Notes under the pieces: generated by a model
Seen by the model: only the letters and a program-made list of their open reading frames with translations
Databases searched by the model: none
What the model was told of the DNA's origin: nothing
Origin: Alopecurus myosuroides
Taxonomy: Eukaryota > Streptophyta > Magnoliopsida > Poales > Poaceae
Reading direction: 5' to 3'
Length of the DNA: 64,000 bases
NCBI GenBank assembly: GCA_028641055.1
Contig: CM054062.1
Location: forward strand, 27,276,808-27,340,807
Part shown: one piece after another, positions 48,101 to 57,475 of the stretch
Layout: the number at the start of each line of letters is the position of its first letter
Numbering within the stretch: the stretch's first letter is position 1
Translations under genes and position numbers: made by a program

Positions 48101-49387
48101 CCCGAGTGGACAGAGCCATATCTGGCCTACTTATCACGAGGCGAACTGCCAGAACAAGAAGTATTAGCAAGGCAAATCCTGAGGCGGGCAAAAGGATATA
48201 CTATTATCAATGGGGAGCTGTACAGGAGAAGCGCAGCAGGAGTCTTTTTGCGCTGTGTGACACCGGAAGAAGGCCGACAGATCCTTAAGGAGATCCATGA
48301 AGGCGATTGTGGGCATCATGCGTCCACAAGATCCCTTGTGGCCAAGGCCTATCGGCATGGGTTCTTCTGGCTCACGGCTCTAGCAGATGCGGAGCGGATA
48401 GTGGCAAGGTGCGACGGATGTCAAAGGTACGCTCGCCAAACTCATGTGCCGGCTATGGAGTTACGGACCATCCCATTAACTTGGCCGTTCGCTGTTTGGG
48501 GTATGGACATGGTTGGCCCTTTCCATATGTCACCTTGCAAGAAGACACACCTTTTAGTGGCTGTTGACAAGTTTACCAAATGGGTGGAGGTTATGCCGGT
48601 CACCAACTGCGAAGCGGCCACAGCAGTCAAGTTCCTGAAAAGAATTATATACCGGTTTGGGTACCCCCACAGCATAATTACCGACAATGGAACCAACATG
48701 TCCCTCGGAGAGATGGAAAAATTTTGTGGCAACAATGGAATCAGGCTCGATGTAGCGTCAGTAGCACATCCGCAGGCCAACGGGCAAGTGGAGAGGGCGA
48801 ACCAGGAGCTACTTCGAGGTTTGAAACCGCGACTGAGGGTTCCTTGTATCAGGGCCGCCGGGGCATGGGTTGAAGAACTTCCTTCCGTGGTCTGGGGCAT
48901 CAATACTACACCTAACCGATCCACCCAGATGACACCTTTCTTCATGGTATACGGCGCAGAAGCAGTATTACCAAGCGACATCATTCATGATTCACCAAGA
49001 GTGGCAGCCTACGTCGAAGTGGAGAACGAGAAGAACCGGCAAGACGCCGTGGATATGTTAGAAGAACAAAGAGAGCAAGCCTTAGAAAGGTCAGCCATAT
49101 ATCAGCAGGATTTGCGAAGATATCATAGCCGGCGGGTGAAAAGCCGGGTCTTTCAGGAGGGAGACTTGGTCTTGCGCTTGGTTCAGACAAACGAGGGAAG
49201 GCACAAACTATCGCCACCATGGGAAGGACCTTTCATCGTAAGCCGGAGCCTGCATAATGGGTCATATTACTTGATAGATGCAAGAGAAGAATCGACCACA
49301 GCCAACGATACTGCTCACACAACTGCACCTATGCAAGAAAGAGATAGACCGTGGAACGTGGCTCAGCTACGTCCGTACTATACTTAG
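45032..49387 (+). CDS. pol: Gag-less Tat polyprotein: protease, RT, two RNase H, integrase (1451 aa)
   Basis: This single uninterrupted frame starts at the first AUG of the LTR transcript, 98 bp inside the LTR. Residues 1-105 match the N-terminus of the copy C Gag polyprotein. The frame then jumps to the pre-protease region (GQYHVH at 110-115), so the Gag domain and Cys/His cluster are missing. Protease has DGGSS with the catalytic Asp at 185. RT has FLDAYSGYHQ near 508-517 and YVDD at 572-575. The first RNase H (about 690-840) reads LYVAAG where active enzymes have Asp. The second, archaeal-type RNase H keeps D861, E901, D923 and D973. Integrase has the HHCC finger (1089-1130) and the triad D1159, D1218, E1254 with the canonical 35-residue gap. 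All visible catalytic residues needed for reverse transcription and integration are present, so it is probably active enzymatically. Confidence 0.93.
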   Translation: MSSFELNPLPNTCVDLPQDQLPQVTSAVIIPRQLAPTVGPASKGVYITGEARKNMENFVVGEIYSNDEGERIVDSSGWELEPDRYESGSVVSIGQISIFVGMVRTLNLKGQYHVHVTGTSSRDKRALKQTANLSSSATPGYLRWAEQEVTWSRRDHPEGVEHPGTLALVVSPQVNGYELRKVLMDGGSSINILYWETFLRMNLKESQLQKSSTVFHGIVPGHSARPEGKIALEVAFGESVDNYRVEWLTFEVVKLHSPYHALFGRPAYAKFMARPCYVYLQLKIPGPKQTITIHGNRDIAAECDEGDSVMAEQACRKEELQYYRSQVDPDDGTALRRPDAEDERVKFKAAQDTKKVDFMEGDPTKQFTIGSNLEDAQEKALVEFIRSNADVFAWTPSDMPGIPTELAEHSLHVDPKARPVKQGMRKMNEERRRAIGEEIARLLTAGFIMEVFHPDWLANPVLVMKKTNEWRMCIDFTSLNKHCPKDPFGLPRIDQIIDAVAGSDLLCFLDAYSGYHQIKLKREDWEKTSFITPFGAFCYKTMTFGLKNAGATYQRCIQKCFEDQIGRNVHAYVDDVVIKTRKAETFIDDLKETFKNLRRYQMKLNPTKCVFGVPAGKLLGFIVSERGIEANPDKIKAIQSLKKPENLKHVQKLTGCVAALSRFISRLGEKAIPLYRLLRKSDKFVWDQEADEAFEALKKQLSEAPVLAAPGPKEPMLLYVAAGPRAVSAVVVVERKEDGKCYPVQRPVYYVSEVLSEAKQRYPHWQKLVFGVFMASRKLKPYFQEHPITVVSSIPMSDIIRNSDATGRVAKWAIEMGDYHISYEPRSAIKSQALVDFVNDWTHTGMATTVPNSESWTMHFDGSKQYEGSGAGVVLTSPKGDKLSYVLQIHFDCSNNVAEYEALLHGLKVAKEMNIRRIRCFGDSDLVVQQVSGTWDRKDATMAAYRREVDKVAGCFSGYEVEHIDRRKNEAADALARLGSRREPVPPNVFLDELWRPSVKSESEEELANRDPGVEFVATIRAVPEWTEPYLAYLSRGELPEQEVLARQILRRAKGYTIINGELYRRSAAGVFLRCVTPEEGRQILKEIHEGDCGHHASTRSLVAKAYRHGFFWLTALADAERIVARCDGCQRYARQTHVPAMELRTIPLTWPFAVWGMDMVGPFHMSPCKKTHLLVAVDKFTKWVEVMPVTNCEAATAVKFLKRIIYRFGYPHSIITDNGTNMSLGEMEKFCGNNGIRLDVASVAHPQANGQVERANQELLRGLKPRLRVPCIRAAGAWVEELPSVVWGINTTPNRSTQMTPFFMVYGAEAVLPSDIIHDSPRVAAYVEVENEKNRQDAVDMLEEQREQALERSAIYQQDLRRYHSRRVKSRVFQEGDLVLRLVQTNEGRHKLSPPWEGPFIVSRSLHNGSYYLIDAREESTTANDTAHTTAPMQERDRPWNVAQLRPYYT
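45132..45149 (+). other. Primer binding site region
   Basis: TGGCGCCCACCGTGGGG follows the LTR end by 2 bp, the usual place and start (TGG) for a PBS. I could not assign it to a particular tRNA. It is translated as part of the ORF (LAPTVGP). Confidence 0.6.
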
Positions 49388-50426
49388 CAGAAAAAGATGT
49401 AACAGGCAGCAGGTTTCAGACGCACTCTCTTCCTATCCAGGGCACCCTTGGGGACTGGATGGGTTTTTAACGAGGCGGCTTGCTGGCCTAATTTTCTCAT
49501 ATCAAATAAAAAGGGATTATCAAGAAAAGAAGCAAGTGTTATTTGTACGATGTGCATATTCAGGTCTTGAGGGCTGGTTGCTCATACAAGCACAGCTGCA
49601 AACTCAAAAAAGACCCGGCCTTGATGCCAATGAGTTATAGGGGCCGGTCATTCGAAAAAACGAGTGCGGCTACAATCTTATAACCGGACAGAGAAGTCCA
49701 AATTTCTCGGCTGTTCTTACTTAAGCTCGATGTGACTCGCAACAAAGTGGCATGATCTGTTCGCCTACGATTACTATCAGTCATGAGACCCAAATGGGAC
49801 TTGCTTGACCCCGTTTTTCGTATTGATGTAACAACATGGTATCCACGCGAAAGCCGGCTTATAGTACAAGATAGTCGAAAGGGTCATCTAAACCACAGGT
49901 TATGCAGAGTATAAGGCTGATAGCCGGAAACTCAACGATTATCAAGCATAACTTCAAACCTCATAAAAGCTGTCCTGAAGTCTTGGGCATCCAGCGACAG
50001 GCGATTCGTTTCCTTGAAAAGAAACAATCATGTGTCCTAGACGCGGAAACCCGGACTGGGGGGCTTATGAGCTCTAAGGAAGAAATAGCATCATCCAGCC
50101 GATAAAATCACAACGAGCCACGCATCCGGGCCTCAGGAGCTTAGGGATTCAGGTGTAAAACCGTTCCCTAGACGCCAACGAAACCCGGAGGACGGGTCTT
50201 GTTAAGGAGTATCGAGAATAAAGCAAGTGGATATCAAGAACAAGCAAACGCAAAGACACATTCATCAAAAGCCCAAAAGGGCGCAAAGTGCATCGGGAGT
50301 TTAAAATAAAAAGTATTACAAAAACCATAAAGTATCAAAAGAGCACAGGCGCTCTGCTTAAACGAATAGTAAAGCTGTTTTAACGATGCTTTGCCGGCTG
50401 ATGTATGTGGAATGATAGGTATTACT
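49388..50426. other. Spacer between converging sense and antisense genes
   Basis: This kilobase separates the sense stop codon (49387) from the antisense stop codon (50427). From 49472 on it is collinear with 24006-24995. No frame is conserved between copies B and A. It should hold both genes' 3' ends; I saw no clear terminator-like signal. Confidence 0.6.
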
Positions 50427-53400
50427 TTAAGCTGCAGGGTCCATCTTGGCCTTGCCCTTGTCGTCACCGGTAGTTGCGGCAGTCCCGGGTTGTGCAGCAG
50501 TCCCGGGTTGTGCAGCAGTCCCGGGTTGTGCAGCAGAAGTCGCAGGAGTAGAGTCGGCCTCGGTCTTCTTGGCGGCTTCTTCCTTCATCTTGATCGCCTC
50601 CTCCCTCCAACGGGCAAGCATATCGAACGGCTGGGGGCGGTTCGCCTTGACAACCTTGTCATTAGCATCATAAGCCGGGAGAATCACATCAATTTCTAGG
50701 GCATCAGCGATAACACTAGCCGGATGACGGACTTCTTTCTGAATAGCCTTGAAGTCCTTTGGCAAAAACTTGGACCCATCCAAGTTGAACTCTGGGAATC
50801 CGCTCATAAGTTTGGCCAGCTCTAGCTTGGGAGCGTAGGCCTTAGCCAACGCGAGTCCCCGGGTTACCCCAAATCGGCAGGAGGACCGTTTCCAGTGCCA
50901 AATCCACTCGGGGATTGTCGAGCAGCATTCCAGTAATCTCTTCATGTTATCTGGCCTGACACCCGGCAGTCGTAACTCGTCAAGTATCCAACTGACTCCG
51001 CTGCAAAGTTGGCGAAGAGTATTCTTGATGGTTTTAAGCTTGGCAGCATCATCTTCTTCGGGGGCAGCATCGCGTGGGCCTGCTAAAAAAGGCAAAAGGA
51101 GCTAAGGTAGCAGGCAAGCAAGTGCAGTTGTTCAAATCAAAGCAATCCGAGTCATAAAAAGGTGAAATTTAAAAATCTTACCAGTCGCAGTACGGTGAAC
51201 ATCAGCAATTTGAGCAGAAAGAGTTGTAAGTTTGTCCTTAGCTCTGTGAGCTCTCTTCCTGTACTTTTTCGTCATCTTTTGGCACCTGCGAGCCTCAGTC
51301 TCAGCAGCTTCACGAAGGTCCGTTTCTTTTTCAATACGCTTGGTGGACTTGGCCAGCTTCTTCTCCAACTGTGAAACATAGTCCTGTAAAGAAGCATGAA
51401 GAGGGATCAGCCAGAAACATTATATAAAGTTCCAAGCAAGTTACCTAGTAATTTACTCGGAACTTGGGGACTATGTATGGAAACAATTGATGACTAGTCG
51501 GGATTACCTCGTGCTTGGTTATTAAGGCATCTAGTATGTTTTCTTCGTCGCCCTTTAAGGTATGGAGGGCATCTAGCATTTGAGCAAAGGTCATGTCTTC
51601 AGGGCGAAGTTGAGAAGGGCCGGAGGATTGGCCCTCTTGTGGAGGAGTTGTTCCGGGTTTGGGGGTCGAACCCCGGATTGTTTGAACGTCCGGGTTAGGA
51701 GAGCCCGACTTGGTCTCCAAAATGATGTCTTCGTCCACTTCTTCAGAGGGCTGGGGTGATGCAGTCTTTGGTGGAATTGGGTCCTTAAAAGGATCTTCTC
51801 CATTTCCGTCCTCGGCCTCGTCCTCAACCTCAACGTCCATGTCATCACTCGGCTTCTCTTCTCCCTGCTCTTCTGATTCAGGGATATCCGGGTCGCTCAG
51901 CGTAACTGTGGCGCTGAAGAAAAGAAGGGAGACATTGATCAATGGAATATACGGAAAAAAGAAAGGTAACCAGTACGAGAAAATGTAAGTAAAGGTAGTT
52001 TACCCGGTGTTCACGGCGTAATCCGGGGGAAGCTCGCCGCTGGAGGCGGATGACGTTGGTAAGAGCACTGGCTGCGGTACGCGAAATTGCCCGGCAAGTG
52101 GATGATTAGGAGACGGATGACGTTGAGGAGATTGGGAAGGTTGAGCTGGAGGGGTACTGGCTCGATGAGTGGGTGAAGTGGAGATACCCGGGTTAAGGGG
52201 ATCATCCCCCGGAGAATTCCGGGTCACCCTACGTTTAGTCGGGAGAGGGTCCTTCAAGAAGGGTGAATGTGATAATCGCTCGTTAAGTTCATGCATAGCA
52301 GCAAAGGAGTAAGGCGCATGAGACATAGAAGAGAAGGGAACCTTTTCAACTACCCCTCTAGCCTTCCTTTTGTTTCCAACCGGGGGCTCCTGGTCAGACT
52401 CGGTGGCTTCCGGGTCATTTTCTTCTTCCTCCTCTTCATCCCCCGACCCTGAAAGCCGAGTAAGTATCAGATAAGAGAAATAACACAGATGAAGGGCAGG
52501 TGTAAAGGGTATGGGAGAGTACCCTCATCATCATCAACAGACTCGGTTTCCTCTTCGGGGTCTTGAGAAGGAGGAGGGTTTTCGACTTTCCAGAAGGGAT
52601 CGTCAGCCTGTGAACAAATAAACACAAGTGGTGGTTAGAGACTATAACGGACGAAAGTACTGAAATAAGAAAAAGGAGTCAGGTCTTACCGCTGGGGCGG
52701 GATTTTCCCGAGTAAACGGGGGGAACCCGGCGGTGTTCTTTATAACATCTAGTCTCTCCATCAGGAAGCCCTTGATGGTCTTGTTGGTGTTACCGGCAGG
52801 GAAGTTCTTGGTGGAGTAGCGGAGGGAATCTGTGACGTGACCCGAATATTCGTGTAACAGCTTCGAGCGAATCGAGTTGGGCTGAACCCGGAAGTCTACC
52901 CAAGTCCTTATTAGATTGAGCCCAAGAAGGCCGTGGGCTGAGAGAGCTGCTAGTTTGGCCAGAAGGGGCTGAATCGCTTCCCTATCAAGATCAGATGCAA
53001 AAGCATTGAAAGACTCGGAGGGCTCGAGAAGGCTCTCCGAATAACCCGGTAGTTTCCTCTCACCATTCGGAGAAGTGTCGTGGCAATAAAAGAAGGATAA
53101 TTGCCAGTTTTTGGCGTTGGAGCTCAGGTTGAGAGGTGGCATCAATGAGTGTTTGCGGCGCTGGATGGATACCCCGCCGCAGGTAAGAAGCGTTCCGTCA
53201 CCGCTCTCATGGCATGGTTCGCATTGGAATAATTCGGTAAAAAGAGCAAGGCTTGGTGGAGTGCATAGGTACGACTCGGACAAAACTATGAAGTGGGTGA
53301 TGTTCAGCATAGAGTTAGGCCCTATGTCGAACACCCGGAGGCCGTAGTGGCTCAAGACTTCCCGGAAAAAAGGGTGACCCGGAGGACGGAATCCCCGGGT

Positions 53401-53619
53401 CACATGCTCGGTAAAACAAATTACCTCGTTCCCGGTGGGAGTGGGACGGGTCTCATCGCCAGGAGCCCTCCAGTGTATTTCCTTTTGAGAAGGAAGGATT
53501 CCTAACTCGGCCATCCCATCTAGCTTGGCCTTTGTCGTTGAAGACCGACCCCAGTTGGCAGAAATGGTTTGAGAGGCCTTTGCAGAAGCCGGGTGTTTTC
53601 CTTGTCTTTTAGGAGCCAT
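50427..53619 (-). CDS. Antisense accessory gene of Tat element, six exons, 907 codons (copy B)
   Basis: Predicted minus exons are 53619-52690, 52607-52523, 52448-52004, 51913-51508, 51383-51182 and 51082-50427. The first five have exactly the same lengths as in copy A (930, 85, 445, 406, 202); the last is 656 bp, 24 bp longer. The sum is 2724 bp, all phases fit and there is no stop. The product starts MAPKRQGKHPASAK. Exon 1 carries the PF04195-like domain (FFREVLSHYGLRVFDIGPNS, LLTCGGVSIQRRK). Exon 3 has an EEEEEEN acidic run and basic KRRVTR. Exon 4 is acidic with a helical end (MTFAQMLDALHTLKGDEENI). Exon 5 is a coiled coil (QLEKKLAKSTKRIEKE). The tail has three tandem AAQPGT-type repeats. 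A nuclear DNA- or RNA-associated protein is possible from the basic patches, but no function can be assigned. It is not a shadow of pol: it lies wholly downstream of pol. Confidence 0.8.
50475..50540 (-). repeat. 18-bp coding minisatellite in antisense gene tail
   Basis: Three tandem copies of GCAGCAGTCCCGGGTTGT-type sequence encode AAQPGT repeats. Copy A has one QPGT unit. This contributes to the 8-residue length difference. Confidence 0.8.
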
Positions 53620-53628
53620 GGAGTTGAC

Positions 53629-54142
53629 CTGCAAGGGACAGGAAATGTATGGAGTAAGATTCGGAACATCAAATCATTCGAGTCTGGAAACGTCAAGACG
53701 TTGAAGGCTAAAATGAAACCCGGATAATGCACTACGATGTTAAATGCGGAAGGTTTTCCGGGTGTCAGATGAGGTTGAGTAAATTGTTAATTACTTACGC
53801 GTTGAGGTGAATTGGGTGAACATGGATGGTTGCCCATACCTTTATTGTGGAGGGATTAGCTGGAAAAAGAGGATTTTCCGGGTGTTAATGCGACAGGCGG
53901 AAAGAACAAGGTGGAATGGATCTAGATCGAAAAGCTTGCAAGCAATCTTATGCAAAGTAGGATGGCCAATAAAGGCGCGGGGATGAGCTGCGACTACGCA
54001 TCAGATGATTAAAGGGACTAAGGTCTATCGAAGCGGTTCAATTTGATGATATCAGAAAATTAGTTTACGGGTTGACCCAGATCCAATCTTGGTCAGATTG
54101 AAAAGGTTGCGAGTTTCAATTGAATGGTTGAGAAAGGTTTAC
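53629..54142 (-). other. Predicted 5'-leader intron of antisense gene (copy B)
   Basis: The donor TTTG|GTAAACC is at 54142 and the acceptor CCCTTGCAG|GTC at 53629. Both match copy A in position, and the leader exon upstream (54143 to about 54365) has no AUG. Confidence 0.6.
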
Positions 54143-54391
54143 CAAAGGAGTTGAGGTCCGAAGTAAGGGTGGTGCGTGGCGCGGCTTGAGTGTCACGACA
54201 CGGCCCTCGATGAGGAAGCGCGGGTGTGACAGCGATGTTTAATGGCGATGCTGGATAGCTCGAGGACGAGTGCGGCCGGTGGTGGCCTTATCTTTCTTGG
54301 AGCGTGCGAGCCCGGTGGCAGAAATTGCGAGGGAGCGTGGAGAAAAGGGATGATGAAGCGAGATGAATGGCTTAGGGTTACCATCGGCTGA

Positions 54392-54400
54392 TATTTATAA
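54392..54400 (-). promoter_or_regulatory. TATA box of antisense gene (copy B)
   Basis: TTATAAATA on the minus strand lies 372 bp inside the 3' LTR and about 250 bp upstream of the leader donor. A palindromic TGAGCTCA (54409-54416) lies just upstream of it in both copies. Confidence 0.6.
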
Positions 54401-54754
54401 GGGAGGTGGTGAGCTCACCTACGGCCCGAAAGCCGGAAATTACGGAACAGTAATTATCCGTGCGGATCTGGCGGCATATGCATTCGGAATTAGGCGGAAT
54501 ATCCCGTTGACAGGGGAAGTGCAGCTTGCCCCGAGATATCAAGGATCTTTATCGAGTAGGGCCCTGACATTTTAGGGTTTAAATTTGGAAAGGCCAGTTA
54601 AGCATTCAAGGAAGGATCGAGTTATCACGTGACAGACATGGAGCTGTGCCTGGTCATCTGTTAAAACAACTTAACCCGGTTCCTGTAGGCTCGGGCGTTT
54701 CGCATCTTTTTCAGGGAATAGCGAGCGCTCCAAGGATGAACCCGTGAAGCCCGC

Positions 54755-54771
54755 GCTATCCTGGGGACTAC
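54755..54771 (+). other. Polypurine tract region
   Basis: GCTATCCTGGGGACTAC directly precedes the 3' LTR. The same sequence precedes the LTR of copy A. Confidence 0.6.
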
Positions 54772-55225
54772 TGATGAGGGGATAGTAACCCGGTAGACTA
54801 ACTCCCGGGTGTGATCCGGCCCCAAGCGACGGCTGGGCCCAATCTGGCTGGAGACAAAGAAACTTCTGGAAGGCCCAGGGCTTGTAAGGTTCGTAACCCG
54901 GATTGTGGGTTACGGTAAGGAAAGTTAGGATTTGTATGTAGAGTTCGAGTAGGACTCAGAGAGCACTCCGTAGGGCAGGCCAAGGGGGGTATGAGTGCTA
55001 TATAAACCAACCCCTAAGCTTAGCCTGGGGGATTCAAGCCATAGTTGTAATACCTGTTATCGAGTATCCAGCATTATTGATATCGAGATCCGGCGAGCTA
55101 TTCTCCGGTTCTTAGATCGCTTTCGCCATGTCTTCCTTTGAGCTAAACCCTCTCCCGAATACCTGTGTCGACTTGCCCCAAGATCAGTTACCCCAGGTAA
55201 CATCTGCCGTGATTATCCCACGACA
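54772..55225 (+). repeat. 3' LTR of Tat copy B (454 bp)
   Basis: I read it as identical to 44676-45129. It is followed by GGGAC. The in-LTR ATG at 55128 opens a short chimeric frame that ends within about 45 bp of the flank. Confidence 0.95.
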
Positions 55226-57060
55226 GGGACAATATTACCTCTTTATTTTACCTTGTCTAAATTCCTTTTGAAAAGTGTCAACTTTGAGTTGAGATTATTT
55301 CCTAATGACCTTGTCATGATCTTTTATCACTAACTCACCAAAAACATTTTGGAATTGGCTTTGATAACAACATTGCTTGTGTGGATTTGTTGTCTGATGA
55401 TTGACTTGTGTAATGATGTGGTGTTTCCTTATTATTGTTTGTTATATAACCTTGTGGAATGATTGTTTTGGTTTGATTTCCTTGGGACGATTGCTTGTGT
55501 TTCTTGTGTGTTTGGCAAAGAACATATTCCCTTTAATACAACTTTCTAATACCACTAAGGTGACTTTCATCTAATCCTTAAGGAGGATGCCTTTTTTCTT
55601 TTCTTTTCTTCTCCTTCTTGGATTATGTGGGAGTCCATGTATTAAAACCCTTAAACGCTTAAGTTCTCGTCTCTAATATTCTCACAAGAGCATTCTTGCA
55701 AGAAATCCTTCCATGATCTTGTCTTTTGGATAATTTGATATATTATTTCCTTAGGGAAAATGGCCAAGTCATTTGAAACCTAAACCCTTTTAACCATGAC
55801 TTTTTACCCTATCCAACTATGACCTTGCTTGACTCAATTTTCATGTTTTTGGGTTAGTCACACCTCTCTGGTGTATAGGCTATCCTTCCTTGGTGATGGA
55901 CTAATTTTTTTTGGATCAATTAACCTATTATTACATGTGTGTAAAGTGGGTTAGTTGAAAATAGAGAATTAGAGAAAACAAAGGAAACATGCATCATGCC
56001 TCTTTTTCATCATGTTTTCATAGCCTTAGCCATTTAATTAAAATCCTTAAAAATAGGTTTCTACTCATTTGAGATATGGTCTTTCAGGATATGCCTTGGG
56101 ATTTTAGTTTGAACATTAATTGGTCCATGAAACATGCTTGTACTTTTGACAGAAAATAACCAAAAACGGACTTAGAAAATTCCTTAGTCATAAGTCTGGA
56201 TTTTCTGAACTTTTTTCTGGCAGATCTTGACACCCTCCAAATCTTGTTCAAATTCATGTTTTGTGAGTTCAAATCATGTCCTCTACCTTCCCTGGCATTA
56301 GTGCTTTTTGTTTGAGTGCATTTATGCATTTGGACATAACCAGGTGGGCGATGCACGTGTGTGCACGTGCACACCCGTGGGGAGCACCTCTGCACCACCT
56401 CGTGCACCCACTCACCCTCTGCCTTGTCGACCTTGTCACATTTTCCAGCATGTAGAACCTCTCCCCGACCCAACAATCCCTTCCATGTAAGTCTTCACGG
56501 AGAGAGAGAGACGGGGGCGCCCAGTTTGGGGCTCGAGCTAGCAGAGCGGCGCTGTGCCGAGTAGCACACGCTCTCTCCTTCCCCCGTGTTGCTTGTCTCT
56601 AGCAGGTGGCCTCTCCTGCACCTCCCAGACATGCCCTACGTGCCCTTCAACCTCTGTATCGACCCCACCAACTGAGACGTCCACGGCAAGATCGGCCCGT
56701 GAACCTCGTCCACCATCCCCATCCTTATAGCCCCTCCCCGAGCTCCCTGCCTCTCCATACCGGTCATTCCACCCCCAATCCACCATATCACCAAGCCACA
56801 CCCCTCTCTCATTCTCTGTGGGCGAAACGAGGATGAAGAACTTGTCGGCCCGAAGCTAAGAGGAAGAAAAGTTTGCAGTCACTATGGACCATCCCACGCC
56901 GCCATTCTTATCCTCTCCCTCTCTACGTGACCTCATGACCCTCCATGACATCCTCTTGTTTTGGTATTCTTGCAGTTGAAGCCCCGCCATGACTCGACCC
57001 CCGCAGATCGCCCAGAACACCGCCGGCCACGCCATTGCACATGACCGCTATCTTTAGGGA
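55226..57060. mobile_element. Unassigned long-LTR-like remnant
   Basis: An AT-rich first kilobase is followed by a C-rich zone (about 56340-57030), the same order of compositions as in the solo LTR at 38657-43569, so I suspect a long-LTR fragment. The short frames at 56084-56476 and 56538-56836 are compositional. No domain, terminus or RNA gene is visible. Confidence 0.35.
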
Positions 57061-57475
57061 ACTTTTCATGGAAGGGGCCCGATATATTTAGGGTTTATGC
57101 ATCGGGGGGCATATATATGCGAGAGGGCGATGGCGGTGGGCGCCCGAGGGGCCCACACCACCCCTAGGGGCGGCCAAGGGCTAGCCCGTGCGGAGGCATG
57201 GTGTGGGGGCTCCGGGCCCCCATTCGGGTCTCCTTCGAACTTCCTTGACCCTTCGGGACTTCTGGCTTTTGAATCGTCCAATTCCGAGAATATTTCCAGA
57301 ACAACTTTTCTGAAACTAAAACAGCAGAAAACATGAACTGACTCTGTGGCATCTTGTCAATAGGTTAGTCCCGGGAAATCGATAAAAATGACATAAAGTG
57401 TAAGGAAAACATGTAGCATATGGCATGAAAACAACATGTAACATCAGAAATTATAGATACGTTTATGACGTATCA
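57061..57475 (-). repeat. Truncated 3' LTR of Sabrina-like copy 2
   Basis: It starts at 57475 as TGATACGTCATAAACGTATC on minus. It shares the GGGTTTATGC and CAGCAGAAAAC-type blocks with 4796-5304. Confidence 0.7.

Larger units (their letters stand above)
44676..55225 (+). mobile_element. Complete young Tat-type gypsy element without gag (copy B), 10,550 bp
   Basis: Its two 454-bp LTRs (44676-45129 and 54772-55225) showed no difference when read side by side. GGGAC flanks the element at 44671-44675 and 55226-55230. It has a PBS region, one uninterrupted pol frame, a polypurine tract and an antisense gene of six exons. The dual RNase H is typical of the Tat lineage. The Gag domain is absent: copy C has about 2.5 kb between VGMVRT and GQYHVH that is missing here. 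Identical LTRs imply recent insertion, so Gag was presumably supplied by another copy. Confidence 0.93.
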
